From Mercurialis annua (lineage: Eukaryota; Streptophyta; Magnoliopsida; Malpighiales; Euphorbiaceae), in NCBI RefSeq assembly GCF_937616625.2, contig NC_065577.1:38779001-38843000 (forward strand): a stretch of 64,000 bases of DNA, read 5' to 3'. Within the stretch, counting starts at the first letter, position 1; each line of letters begins with the position of its first letter. Of this stretch, positions 25,132 to 37,187 are shown piece by piece. Below the pieces are notes generated by a model, which worked only from the letters and a program-made list of their open reading frames with translations, did not search any database and was not told the origin of the DNA. The position numbers and the translations under genes were made by a program.

Positions 25132-25208
25132 CTTGGCATGCCTTGCCAAGCCTTCCTCACGTTGTGAGGGATCCCATCACATCGTGAAGCACTCCCTCAC
25201 GTCGTGAG
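25132..25208. repeat. Hairpin cluster in the second LTR
   Basis: Consecutive palindromes CTTGGC-atgcctt-GCCAAG, CCTCAC-gtt-GTGAGG, TCAC-atc-GTGA and CTCAC-gt-CGTGAG. Stem sequences differ from those at 17598-17728, yet position and architecture within the LTR agree. Confidence 0.8.
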
Positions 25209-26276
25209 TGAGGATGTGATCTACGACCTCTAACTCGATATCGACATGGTTCCGACGTGTTTCAGACCTCCTAACACATATCCAACATCAAAACAACACT
25301 CTAAACAATCATAAACGTAGTAAAAACGCTTAAAACGAATCGAATACGCGATAACGATACGGTTTTGCCGTAACCTAACGTCATATCCAAAAACTCACCG
25401 AACTAAACCAAACAAACCTTAAAACGACTAGCTTACCTTGATAGTCCTTCGTTTTAGGATCGTTTTGCGACAAAAACCGTTAAATTCGGATGAAAAACAG
25501 ATAACCCAAGTTTTGCCGTAGTTTGATCGTGAAATGGTGAGAAAATGAAGTCTGTAACTTCATTATGAAGTTGATGAGGAAGGTTATATATAGGTTGGAT
25601 AAAGTATATTTAGGCTCAAACAGTTCAATCTCATACTTTAACTCAATTTTTTAATTAACGTCCGCGTCCAATTCTAAAACGATCTCCAAATTACACGAAA
25701 CTTCACCGATAAATTCTTAAAATATTATAAGAACGACGGCGTAAACATTATTAGCTCGGGACCTACAATTTATTTTATTTAATTTCCTTAACTTTTCCTC
25801 AGTCACGCTAATACCCACTCTAATAAATAATAATTATTAAATAAAATTATTATTCCGCGATCAACTTAATAGATTTATTCCAACTATAATTCTCAACTCA
25901 ATTTCCATTTCCGACCTACTTGACCTAAATTTTTTAATTTATGACACATGGCACGATCTAATACTTTAAAAATTTATGGGTTATTACAATGCATTGCTTG
26001 TTTGTGGGGCTAAGTTAGTGATAAGAAGCTTGATTTATCTTAAATTTGATTTCGATTTTAAGTTTTTCAAAGAACATATTATGAATATTGGATTTAACTC
26101 CCAATTAATGAAATCTAAAATTAATATTGAATATAAGTTTATAATAAAAAATACCAAAAATAAAAATTCATTTTGAAATTAGCTGCTATTATTAACTCTA
26201 TTCATTTCATCTAATGATTGACAAAAACGAATTTCTATTAATTATTTTTATTATAACAAAAAAAAGGTTTTAAATA

Positions 26277-26642
26277 GAGTTAATTTCATATAAAATCACC
26301 ACCTTTATACATTTTTTCATTTTAATCACGTGCTTTAAAAAATGTCAAATAAAATTACCACCTTTCATTTTTTGCAAATCTATCATCGATGAGTAAAATT
26401 CGATGTGTTTTTCCTCCCAAATAAATATTTTAATATTAGTAATGCCCTATTAACACACAAAATACATTCCTCTTACTCTTTTTTATTGATTCCGGTTGTC
26501 GAGTCAACAAAGATCATCGGATTTTTACATTCGTGATAGATTTGCAAAAAATGAAAGGTGGTGATTTTATTTGATACTTTTTAAAGGACATGATTAAAAT
26601 GAAAAAACGTGTAAATATGATAATTTTATATGGAATTAACCC
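26277..26642. mobile_element. MULE-type MITE, 366 bp
   Basis: Left end GAGTTAATTTCATATAAAAT and right end ATTTTATATGGAATTAACCC pair as inverted termini; arms continue through ACCACCTTTCATTTTTTGCA and its complement. Flanks TTTTAAATA (26268-26276) and TTTTATATA (26643-26651) match at 8 of 9 positions. Related by its termini to the elements at 2448-2756 and 57569-57884. Confidence 0.8.
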
Positions 26643-27292
26643 TTTTATATATATATATGAATTTATTGATATTTTAATTTTTAATCAAACATATATATGC
26701 TATTGAATTTATATAGTTAGTCCTGCTCATGAAAAATAATCACAATAATGTGTTTTTATTAAATGAATTTTATAAAATTTGACAAAATTATTCAAAAATG
26801 GATATTTTTGTGTTTAATTTAATTAATGAATCATTTTATAACTCTATTTTTAGAATTTTATATAATTAATTATAATTATGACAAATAAGTATTACATTTA
26901 TTTAGAAATTAAAGAAATTTTGGAATTAAATTGAATTAAATAAGAGATAATTACTGTCCTAGATGATACCTTGCTACATGCATATGCAGATTCCAATACT
27001 TCATATGGTTGAGTTGGCAAACACCATAAAGCAATCTTCTAGGAAAGTTCTTACCGGTTTGGTTTAATATTGTGTCCTCAAAATTGGTTTAAATGATTAT
27101 GTGAATTATACTAGTTTTTATATGTTAAATTTATGTAATTATATAATTCAAATTAGATGTCTTCTATTGTAATTTTACAATTTTTAAAATGAATTGTACT
27201 TTGTCTAGTTAAACAGACAAATAAAATCTAAAAACAATTTATACAATAAATAGTTAGATAATTAGATATCAATAATTCGTTGATTCAAAAAA

Positions 27293-27730
27293 GGGTGGGG
27301 ATTTTTGCACTCCACTAATTTATAATTGCACTATACTTTTTTAGTATTTATTTATAAATGACAGTACTATCCTTTCTTTGAACATAATAGTAGTATTTAT
27401 TTTCTATTTCTAGTTTTTCAATGATTTGTTTGCTTTTAACAGTATTATAGTTTTAATATTATTATACACTATAGCTTTTTAATTGTTTGATGACTAATTT
27501 ATAATTGCAAATTTAGCTAAAAAAAACTTATAATTGCAAATAATTCTCTTCTCTCCTTTTTAATTCATTTGCTGATTTTATCTACCTATTTATTTTAGAA
27601 TATTATTTTTAGTTTCTTAATAGATAATTTATTGTATATATATATTGATTTTTTTCTTTTTGGATTATATATATAAGTATCATACGAAACATTTTATTTC
27701 TATTATTAATAAATTTTTTAGAAATAATTG

Positions 27731-27767
<37 letters not shown>

Positions 27768-28305
27768 TGTAGTTAAGCATAAAAACTTGTTCAATTTTCA
27801 TGCAAAAAATATATTTACAAAACTGATTACATGATTTCATATATTTAAATTTTATCATATTATATAATAGTTATAATGTATGATTAAACCTTGTCCAATA
27901 ATAATAAACAATCTGCATGACAATATGCTAACTAATTCTTATACTTTGGTAAATTCTTGCTAGAGTATTGAAAATGAATTATTAATTTTTTCTCGATAAA
28001 TATTTATTTATCTATATTTTATCAATCATTAATAGCTTATAAGTTTTAAATTTTCATTCTTTTAAAATTTTCTTATCCATTTTTATCAATTTTGTAGTAA
28101 TATAATTAAATTTTTTAATTTCAAAGCTTATTTGCCTGAAAATTAGCATTCTATACAATTAGGAATTGAAACAAATAAATTACCTGCAGTAAATAAAGAA
28201 ATAGGGGATGATACTTTATGAGAGAGGACAGTAAGGTCAATGTCCACTAATAAACTTCATATTTGGAGTGCAATTATCACATGTGGAGTGCGAAAATCTC
28301 CTCCC
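27293..28305. mobile_element. MULE-type element, 1013 bp
   Basis: Terminal inverted repeats GGGTGGGGATTTTTGCACTC and, reversed from the right end, GGGAGGAGATTTTCGCACTC, both followed by a CAC…ATAATTGCACT block. A perfect 9-bp duplication TTCAAAAAA flanks it (27284-27292 and 28306-28314). The interior is very AT-rich and includes a (TA)n microsatellite at about 27732-27764. No transposase frame. Confidence 0.88.
27732..27764. repeat. (TA)n microsatellite
   Basis: An uninterrupted run of about 16 TA units inside the element at 27293-28305. Confidence 0.95.
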
Positions 28306-28429
28306 TTCAAAAAATTATAGAACAATGAAAATTTAAATTAAAAACTGTAAACGAAATGGATAAGTAATCTCAGAGGTCTAAATGATTTAACTAATAGAAA
28401 CAACGGACATCGTCGGCGAAGGCATTAAA

Positions 28430-28745
28430 CTATCTCTATAACAGAGTTCATGCAAACTGTTGCTGCAAATACACAAGTCATGTTGCTCCGTTGCTACCGT
28501 GAAGGCCACTTCTCCGCTGCTCCAACATTGCTGCTATAAATTCCAGCTCATCAACAGCCAATTACAGCTCATATACAGCTGGTTACAGCTCATCAACACA
28601 CACAGTGTGTGTGATAATTAGCTAGAAACGGTTATTGTATTTTCTCTATAAATAGAGATTTAGTTTTGTAATTAGTTTTAAGTTTTGTAATCGCAAACTT
28701 CAATCAAAGCTCGGTTACTCTGTCAAATTCTATTACTCTAAAAAG
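28430..28745 (+). mobile_element. Possible short LTR or retroelement fragment
   Basis: A less AT-rich block carries repeated CAGCTCATCAACA/TACAGCTCATATACAGC words, a TATA-type CTATAAATAGAG near 28647 and a TTTTGTAATC-rich tail. This resembles the transcription-start layout of a Copia-type LTR. I could not assign exact TG/CA ends or a target duplication. Confidence 0.35.
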
Positions 28746-30128
28746 GTGAAATCCGCACACTGTAAAATTAAGAATAATTTTAAAAACATCATTAAACTAA
28801 AATGTCAGTCTAATTGTTTTTATAAATATTAAATTTACATCAAACGCCTATCGTCAAATATTATCTATTTTGGATTTAAATTTGAATCCGACTTGATATA
28901 ATAAAAAAAAATGCAATTAATTCAATTGATCCGATAATTAACCGAGTCAACTTAATAAACAACCCAATCCAAGCTAAGCAAATAGATGGGTTAATTAAGA
29001 CTTAACTAATTGATAAGTGATTAGTAAAATGAATAAGTGGTAGTGGAAAGTTTGATTATTGAAGATCGGGTGCATTCACTAGTAGAATCGAAGTAGTGTT
29101 GAAGTCATTTAGAAAGGCAATAATAGAATAAATTAATGATTAATTAGTCTCTTAATTAAGATTAATGAATCCCACCGACGAGTACTGTACACAAAAAGAA
29201 TATGTATAGTATAATATATACAATGATCAGTTCCACAGTAAATTAGTTGTACCATTAATTATTTCCAGGCTTGAACTGAGACCGTTACTATCTACTTATA
29301 TCTTTCTGTTTTCCAGCTACATCATTTCTGTAAAATTAATATACTTCAATATTATTTATTTTATATATAGTATTATTTTTAAAAGGCAATTAATAAAATA
29401 AATTTTAAATTTAAGTGTGTGTAGTATTTCTAAAATGAAAATTTTCAATTTATATAGTAATATAAAACATATATTGCTATTTTTTTTAATTTGGAACATT
29501 AAATAATTTCTCGATATAGCATTGATGCGGACGGAGGCGGAAATATAAACTCTAAATATGGTGAAAGGAGGTATAGAAAATTGACGGAACAAATTAAATT
29601 TAAAAAAAATTAGTAACTATTTTTTAAAAAAAGTTGAAAAATCACTGTATTTTCTTTCAATCAAAAGAAGTATCAATTCTGTTAAATTAAGTGATAAACT
29701 GAATTATAAAAGATTACCTAAATTATAGGTATTTTCTCTTTTCACTCTAAAAATATGAAGGTATAATATGAACATTAATAGTATTCTAAATCAAAGCTAA
29801 CGACTTTATTGATTTTAGTTGAACATGAAAGATAAATGTAATATTGTCTATTTCGAAAAAATATAATATGTTTATCTCATATAACGATTGTGTCTCGTTA
29901 TTTTATATTAAGTCAATAAATATTTATAATATAATGTTTTAATTATTATTTAATTTTTTATTTGTTATATATTTTAATATGACAAAAGGTTTCATCGATT
30001 TGTTGGACAAATAACATAATATCACCATTATATTGTATAATTACTCCATGTATTTCTCTTTATTCATCAATGTCAAAGCCCAAGAGCTTTAAGGCTGTAA
30101 ATTTAGCTGGGCTCATATGTCGACTCTG
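28746..30128. other. AT-rich intergenic DNA
   Basis: No gene recognised. Short frames in this stretch have no domain signal. Confidence 0.35.
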
Positions 30129-30137
30129 TACATTTAT

Positions 30138-31791
30138 GGGTTTTTTAGACAAATATCAAAAAAAGATAAAATATTCTCAAAAATACTACCTCAACGTTTT
30201 TTTTTGAGAAATACAATCTGTACTTTTTTTTTTGCAAAAATGACTTTTGTTATTCTCATAAATATCTTTTTTAATCTCAGGAATACGATTTTAGTTATCC
30301 AGCGGTATACCAACACTGTTGGTTAACCAAAAAAAAAAACTATTTCAAATTCAAACCTACATTTTTATTAAACTAGTTGAAAATTCTATTACAAACCCCT
30401 CCCCTTCATCACCGCAACAGCAACCGTCAAATAAAACCTAAATCGTCTTTTTTAAAATCTAAAATTATTGATTAACCATTTGTTAACCAACATGGTACTA
30501 AAAATAAGGTCATTGGTGTACCATTAGTACACCACTGGTTAACTAGCAATAAACATAAAATTCAGCAACTGTTTGCTAATGATTTTATCAATGATATATT
30601 CAAAATAAAAATACAGGTTAGCTAACAGTTTACCCAATGTTAACCATTGGTTATCCAACATTTAAAAATATTACAATTCTCACAAACATTTCTTCAAACA
30701 CCTAGAGTGCAACATGCTGTGCAACACAAAAAAATCGAACCACAAACATAAAATTCAGTAACTGTTTACTAACGATTTCATTAATGATTTATTCAAAATA
30801 AAATTACAAGTTACCTAACAGTTTACCCAATGTTAACTATTGGTTATCCCAACACCCAAAAATATTACAATTCTCACAAGCATTTCTTCAAACACCTAGA
30901 GTGTAACATGTTGTGCAACACAAAAAAACCGAACCACAATTACATCAACATCGTCGTTCAGAAAACAAAAATAAGAAATGGATTAAAACAATACACAAAA
31001 TATTGATTCGATTTAGAGTGCAACATGCTGTGCAACACAAAAAAATCGAACCACAATATTTGCCTGCCTAAATCTAATTGCAGCAGCTCCTAACTTACAA
31101 GTTAACCAACTGTTTACCCAAAGTTAACCATTGGTTACCCAACACCCAAAAAATTACATACATCAAGAGATATTCTCATAAGCATTTCTTCAAACACTAA
31201 GAGTGCATGCTGTGCAACACTAAAAAAATAGCATCTACTCATTTTTAAATTTCAAAATCAAAGTAAATTGCTAAAATATCAAAACAAAAATCTCAAAAAA
31301 AAACTCCAAAAATTATACAAAAAGCCCCACAATTCCCTCTAACAAAAAAATTAAATACAGGTGTATGTGGCTTTTCACTCTCTTACTCGCCCCATCTATA
31401 CTTCATCAACAGTTCTCCATCCTCGTCGTGATACCTGCAAAATTATTATCGGGCTTGTGTCGGAGGCGGGCTTACAACGGCGGCAGCGGTAGGCTTGGAA
31501 TTTTCTGAAAACAGCGAGAAGGCGATCTTGAAGGTGGCTTCTTTAGTGGTTGTCGCTTGGCAGTGACGGCGGAGAGATTGCGTCGGAGATTGCAGCTTGG
31601 GTGATTATATTAGGGTTGCAGTGGATGTTTCTATTTTTATTTGAAGAATAAAAGACAAGATGGCATTTATCAAAAACAGAAAGTATAAAAATCAAAAAAA
31701 GAAGAAGGAAAATATAAATAGCTAAATGGAAACTTGGCAGCGTACTATTCTAATTACTTTGGGTAATGAAGGTATTATGTCTAATTAACTC
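30138..31791. mobile_element. MULE-type element with internal tandem repeats, 1654 bp
   Basis: Left end GGGTTTTTTAGACAAATA and the reversed right end GAGTTAATTAGACATAATA form short imperfect inverted repeats. A perfect 9-bp duplication TACATTTAT (30129-30137 and 31792-31800) fixes the borders. The interior has about 190-bp repeats (30551-31220) and, at about 31380-31620, a GC-richer segment (GGCGGCAGCGG…, GACGGCGGAGAG) unlike the rest. That segment could be captured host DNA, as in Pack-MULEs. No intact protein was found. Confidence 0.8.
30551..31220. repeat. ~190-bp tandem repeats inside the 1.65-kb element
   Basis: Two near-complete copies start at 30551 and 30743 (AACATAAAATTCAGCAACTG / …CAGTAACTG). 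Parts of a third lie at about 31013-31070 and 31092-31220. Recurrent words are GTTTACCCAATGTTAACC, CATTTCTTCAAACACCTAGA and AACATGCTGTGCAACAC. Confidence 0.85.
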
Positions 31792-32317
31792 TACATTTAT
31801 CACGAGATTGTATTTAGCTGGGTCTGATTTAGGAATTTCACAAACTAAGGCCCAAAGTAATTACATGCCAAAACCGTAAAACTAAAAAATTCTTAATTTT
31901 TCAAAATAAATTTTGTCCAAAAAATTTATCTTGGCCTCAGAAAATAAAAACATTTCACTTTATATTCCTTTATTTAATTCATTAAAAATACATAGCAAAC
32001 ATATATCAGATACTTTAAAAATATATTAGTGCATAAAGTGACTTTTTCAAAATATAAAGTGGAAATATAGTGTACGAAAAAAAACAGAGAAGAAATATAT
32101 CTTAAAAAATTGTAACAAATTTTAGGGTGCTTTTATAAGTTTCCCTGGAGACTAAAAAGAACGAGATAAAATGACAGAACAAATAGATTTAAATGAACAG
32201 AAAAAATATTCTGACTTGAAAAATGATATTCATACTAATTTTTTTATAAAGTTAACCATGGTTACGGTCGGGAATACAACAATTTCAATTCAAAACTGCC
32301 GGTTCACGTTTATAATT

Positions 32318-32723
32318 GAGCAAATTACTATGAAACCCCTCGCATTTGACATAATTCACACTTTAATCCCTCCTGTTTGAAAACTAAACTATGTGGCCCC
32401 TCACTTTTACTTGGTCAATATTTTAGTCCTTCCATTCATTTTTAGTGTTAGTCAACAAAGTTAAAGGACTTATGGGTAAACTAATTATCAAAAGTGAGGG
32501 ACTAAATCGTTGGCAAAAACAAAAGTGAGTGGTGAAATCGTTGAGAAAAACAAAAGTGGGGGTCATATAGTTTCGTTGACTTCGTTGACTAACATCCAAA
32601 ATGGACAGAAGGACTAAATCGTTGACAAAAACAAAAGTGATGGGCTATATAGTTCAATTTTCAAACAAGAAGGACTAAACTGTGAATTATATCAAATGTG
32701 AGGGGTGCCATAGTAATTTACTC
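32318..32723. mobile_element. MULE-type MITE, 406 bp
   Basis: Ends GAGCAAATTACTATG… and …CATAGTAATTTACTC, with long inverted arms. Perfect 9-bp duplication TTTATAATT (32309-32317 and 32724-32732). Same family as 9202-9608: shared termini, arm content and length within one base. Confidence 0.9.
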
Positions 32724-32852
32724 TTTATAATTTAGCAAAATCGATCGATATTCGACTGGTTTAGAATATTTTTCTTATAATATTTTTTATATTTTGTATG
32801 TTACAACTAAGACGTGACATAAAATTGTGAGAAAAACTTACGTTATTCTGTA

Positions 32853-34020
32853 GGCTTAATGCATTATTTAACCCCTAAACTTTACCACTTTATTTCATGT
32901 GACCTCTAAACTAATTTTTTGTTTCATTGGACTTTTTAACTATTCTTTTTATTCTATTTAACCCCTAAAGTTTATCACTTTGTTCAATGCGACCTCTAAA
33001 CTAATTTTTTGTTTCATTGGACATCTTAACTATTTTTTTGTTCTATTTAACCCCTCAAACTATACTATTTGTTTATTTAACCCCTCAACTAAATGTTTTT
33101 CCCAATGAACATCTAACTACTTTTTTTTTTACTCATTTAACCTCACACAATGTATTAATTTTTTAAAAAATATAAATATGTTTCTTACATTTAAAATAAA
33201 GAGCGATGTATTTTATATTTTTTTTAAAATACAGTTAAAGATTAATTGCTTTAAAATCATAAATTTTAGCAAGTTTTACAATTTAAATACAAACTTAAAA
33301 AATTCGTAATTGATTTGAAAAGTTTGAAATTGTAAAAATTAAAAGTTGGTATCTTAAAATTTGTAAAATTAGAAATTCAAATTAACTTTACAAATCACAC
33401 TAAAATTTATAATTTTTTTAAACAATTAAACATTCATTTAATATTATCAAAGTATAATAAATTTATTATTTTATAAATATCGTTAATAAAAGAGACAAAA
33501 TCCTTTTACCATTGTTGAAATGTTAAAAAAACATTTACATGTTCAAGAAGTAATATCATATAATTATTTGATCAACTTTAATTTTTTTTATTTATTTCTA
33601 CCTTTTCTTTGTAATTTATACTGTCGTCAACAATTTACGAAAATATCATTAAAATAATATATTTTAAAAAAAATCATATGTCATTGTATATAAATTAATT
33701 TATATGCTTTTAAGCATTTATTCTAGATATAATATGGTTGAAAAAGTTGTATTTTTGAGGAGGTTAAATGGGTAAAAATAAAAAATCTAAATGTGCAATA
33801 GGCAAAAAGAATAGTTAAGAGGTTAAATAGAACAAAAAAAAGTTAAAAGGTCTAATAGAATACAAAATTAGTTTAAAGGTCACAAAGAACAAAATGGTAA
33901 AGTTTAAAGGTTAAATAGAAAGAAAAAAATAGTCAAGAGGTCCAATAGAATAAAAAATTAGTTTAAAGGTCGCATGAAATAAAATGGTAAAATTTAGGAG
34001 TTAAATAATGTATTATGCCA
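32853..34020. mobile_element. MULE-type element, 1168 bp, with repeated arm units
   Basis: Left arm GGCTTAATGCATTATTTAAC and right arm …TAAATAATGTATTATGCC pair as inverted repeats. Perfect 9-bp duplication TATTCTGTA (32844-32852 and 34021-34029). Each arm is built of two to three repeated units of about 75-80 bp (ACCCCTAAA…ACCTCTAAACTAATTTTTTG…). The right boundary leaves one unpaired base. It ends about 140 bp before the start codon of the RING gene, so it lies in that gene's promoter region. Confidence 0.85.
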
Positions 34021-34161
34021 TATTCTGTATGTGGACACTTACTACAAAACTAGACATAAGACAAAATAATCATCTTGTTGCAAATACAATGATAAAATAA
34101 GCTATACATTGACACATTCATATCATTGTATTCACCACCATTTCCTCTGATTTTAATTTGA

Positions 34162-34728
34162 ATGTCACAGCTTAACTTTAATTATTTGCTAATGTCGAAT
34201 ACGTTAGGGGGCTCCGATGGCAATGGTGACGATGTTAGTAACAAAGTCACCGTTCTACTAATCGGAATTGGATCAGCAGCTCTAGTAGTCACAATCTACC
34301 ATTGCCTAGCCATGGGTTGGTGTAACCGTGACCGGACTAGACCTAACGCTCAACAATTGCCAAACGGCATCAACAACGCTCAAGAAAATCCTAGTGTCGA
34401 AAATTCCGCATCCCAACTCATCCCGGCTTTTAAATATCAAAAAGGTATGGCCTTAGAAGGCGGCGGCGAAGAAGAAACTTGTCCAATATGCTTGAGTGAA
34501 TTCGAAGACGGCGAGGATTTACGCGCCTTGCCCGAGTGCTTACATGCGTACCACTTGGCGTGCATCGATATGTGGCTTTATTCACATTTGAATTGTCCGG
34601 TGTGTCGAACAGATGCCGTGTCGCCGCATATTTTATGGCGAACTATGGAAGTCGGTTCGGAGACATCGAATATATATCGAGATTTAGGTGTGTTGCAAAA
34701 TATTGTCGTACAATCACGAGCCTTGTAA
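34162..34728 (+). CDS. RING-H2 finger membrane protein (ATL-type E3 ubiquitin ligase)
   Basis: Intronless 188-residue protein. A single hydrophobic segment at about residues 29-53 (VTVLLIGIGSAALVVTIYHC…) is followed by a RING-H2 domain. Predicted zinc ligands are C107, C110, C126, H128, H131, C134, C145 and C148, with the conserved IDMWL before the last Cys pair. Membrane segment near the N-terminus plus a mid-protein RING-H2, without introns, is the layout of the plant ATL family, which transfers ubiquitin from E2 enzymes to substrates at membranes. The usual GLD motif between the two is not evident, so it is an atypical member. Met11 is an alternative start. The 5' side abuts a transposon (ends 34020), which may have replaced upstream promoter sequence. 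Confidence 0.88.
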   Translation: MSQLNFNYLLMSNTLGGSDGNGDDVSNKVTVLLIGIGSAALVVTIYHCLAMGWCNRDRTRPNAQQLPNGINNAQENPSVENSASQLIPAFKYQKGMALEGGGEEETCPICLSEFEDGEDLRALPECLHAYHLACIDMWLYSHLNCPVCRTDAVSPHILWRTMEVGSETSNIYRDLGVLQNIVVQSRAL

Positions 34729-34905
34729 TTATACATTTAATTTCTAAAGAAATGATCAGAGATTGAATATATGATTTCTACATGAAAAGGTACGTGATTA
34801 CTGACTAATGTTGCATTGTTTCTGTGTTGATTGTTTATAAATTATAGGAAAGTATAATTTATGAGCAACAGTCTGGAAAAATGAGTTAAAAGAAAAAGTT
34901 TATTT

Positions 34906-34929
34906 CGCTAGAAGGAGGGGTCGAACCTC

Positions 34930-34962
<33 letters not shown>

Positions 34963-34979
34963 AACTGAGCTATTCCAGC
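34906..34979 (-). tRNA. tRNA-Asn (GTT)
   Basis: 74 nt on the minus strand. Acceptor arm GCTGGAA pairs with TTCTAGC (one G-T) plus discriminator G. The D arm contains TAGCTCAGTTGGTTAGAGC, the anticodon loop CTGTTAA gives GTT, and the T arm contains GGTTCGACC. No intron. All stems pair, so it is probably functional. Confidence 0.95.
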
Positions 34980-36626
34980 TTATTGGTATAGCTGATATAT
35001 TTAATAATTAAAAACGGAATGTAGCTTTTGTTTATTGATTTACAAAATGCTCAAGTACTATATTTGTATTTTTTTTCATCATCAGTTTATATTTGAAAAA
35101 ACAAATGATATTATTAAAAATATTTTTTCAAGAAGTTCAGATCCTTCAAGATTCCAATGTTTAAATTCACTAAAATTAATGGGTTAAACTTATAAAGTCT
35201 ATTGCTACTTTAAAATTTATTAAAATTTATAATAAAATATTTTTATTTTACATTTCTCTTGATCAAGATAATTGTCAACAACAATTTATCTTATTTTACT
35301 TCAATTTCTTTTACATATAATTTCTTTATCTTCCTTTAATTACCTTGTCATCATTTCAGTTTCATGATAAACTATTAAACTAAACGTTTGTTAAAGTTAA
35401 TGGATCGGTACAATTTATTTTGCTCTTTAAATTTGACATAATATATAAAATAAAATTTATGATTTAGATAAAAACATTTTAAAAGATACATTTTTAACTT
35501 ATTTTACTCTTTAACTCCAAATTATACAAGTTTATAATATTTTGTCATTTCAATTCCAATATATTAAAATATTTTAATGTAATTTTTTATTAAGACATTT
35601 TGCTAAAGCCATGAGGTGTGTCAAGAGGACATTCATAATGATGAAGAATATCAATCTAATTTCTCAAATTGCTTCACAAATCCCATGTGGCTAAAGCAAT
35701 GTCTTTTGGTGAAATAATAATAATGAAAGTATCACTTACAAAAGCAATATGGTTCAAGAGTCTTAGGATAATGATAGTGTAGACTGCTTCACTTAAGGGT
35801 GTGCATGCATGTCTCGATTCGGTTCGATTTGATTTGATTTTAGTTTATAAAATTTAAATCAAATTATATTTTGAGATAGGGGTGCGTAAAAACTGAATGG
35901 AACCACATACCAAACCGAATTGAAAACTATAAATTTGGTCTATTTATTATAATTTTTTTAAAGAATTAGTTCAGTTTGGTTTTTAATTTATAAAAGATAA
36001 AAGACCAAAAAATTGAACTAAAGCTAAATAAGTTAAATTTTATGTAAGTTTTACAAATTAGATAAATAAATGAAATAAATAAATTTATGGGAAATCGGCC
36101 TATTTACATTCACTGATTTGTACGTCTTTAAAAAAAAATGTTAAACTATAATTTTAGTTTTTAAATAAAATCGAACAAGAATGGTCTTTGATTTATGGTT
36201 GAACCGATCGGTCCGGTTCGTAAAACACTGCTATAACCTTCAAAAACTTCTTGTTACTTAAATAGTCATACTGTATATTTCTGAAACATAATTTAAGGTT
36301 ATAGTTTATGAGCATGAGAGAGCACCAGCTGGAAATTAAATATAGCATAGCAGAATCAAAGCTGAAGACATTTTTTGAAAAGTATCAGCTCACAATTTTG
36401 TCCTATTATACCCTTAATTATACTTTATTAAACATTAAAATTCCATATCATATAAAAGTAGTCCACAAGGGCAATTTTGTAACTAAGAAAATACTAGTAA
36501 TTAAACAGTAACAGTGACCCATCACTTTCTTTTATTTGTGATCCCATGTGAGTATTTCTCGAAAAATGTGTGTCCTGTTCAAGCCATAAAAGTGAGAAAT
36601 ATTGCCGACCCATTTTTTAGTTTTAG
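34980..36626. other. AT-rich intergenic DNA with short repeats
   Basis: Around 35800-36240 there are GGTGTGCATGCATGTCTCGA, GATTCGGTTCGATTTG, GGGGTGCGTAAAAACTG and GAACCGATCGGTCCGGTTC words, typical of abundant plant short repeats with 'GGTGTGCAAAAACCGAA' ends. No gene was recognised. Confidence 0.35.
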
Positions 36627-36634
36627 CCTTATTC

Positions 36635-37187
36635 AAATGTATTTTAATTACCCATACAAATTCCTTGATTTTTAATTACAGTACAAGTCCCTGAACTTTT
36701 TACATTTTCATCAAAATCCTTTTTAAAATTATAACCATAAAACTCTTGATTTTTAAATAAAATCATAGAAATAATATGTATATAAAACTTTTTATTTTGA
36801 CTTTTCTAATTTATCTAGGTCAGCACTACGTTCAAATAAACAATTTTTGAAGGAGCTATTGTAAATAAGTGATTTCCTTTCGTCGTGTAAAAATTTAAAA
36901 AAAGTCATCATTTTAAGTTTTATGAAGATAATTTTGTTTATAAAATGTAATTTATTAAAATTTCTTCATAATTTTATGATAGAGCATTAAATGTAGTGGT
37001 TTTATAACATAATGATTCACTCCTAAAAATATATAAAAAAAAATATTAGAAAAACATTGTAATAAATTTTTTAATTCCTGTGAAAGTATCACTATAAAAA
37101 GAGGGAGTACCAATTTTTTTTATTATAATCGAAAGAAGACTCTAATGGAAAAGGAATGGAAATTTAGGGACTACAAATGATAATTAT
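36635..37187. mobile_element. Possible inverted-repeat element, 553 bp
   Basis: Direct 8-mers CCTTATTC (36627-36634 and 37188-37195) flank a segment whose left part (AATTACAGTACAAGTCCCTG) is complementary to its right part (AGGGACTACAAATGATAATT). Termini are weakly paired, so class and borders are tentative. Confidence 0.4.

Larger units (their letters stand above)
23659..25988 (-). mobile_element. Second, diverged solo LTR, minus orientation, 2.3 kb
   Basis: Read on the minus strand it begins TGTAATAACCCATAAATTTT and ends …GGGTCATAGCA, corresponding to the ends of the LTR at 16418-19934. Flanking 5-mers are ATCCA (23654-23658) and ATGCA (25989-25993), four of five matching. The fourfold tandem motif and hairpin cluster are in the same relative order as in the other copy. 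No internal retrotransposon genes are present. It is shorter and clearly diverged, so an older insertion or a different subfamily. Confidence 0.65.

Noticed and set aside
16418..25988. A single LTR retrotransposon bounded by the two LTRs
   Set aside because: The LTRs are in opposite orientation, differ in length by over 1 kb, have separate target duplications and enclose no gag-pol sequence.
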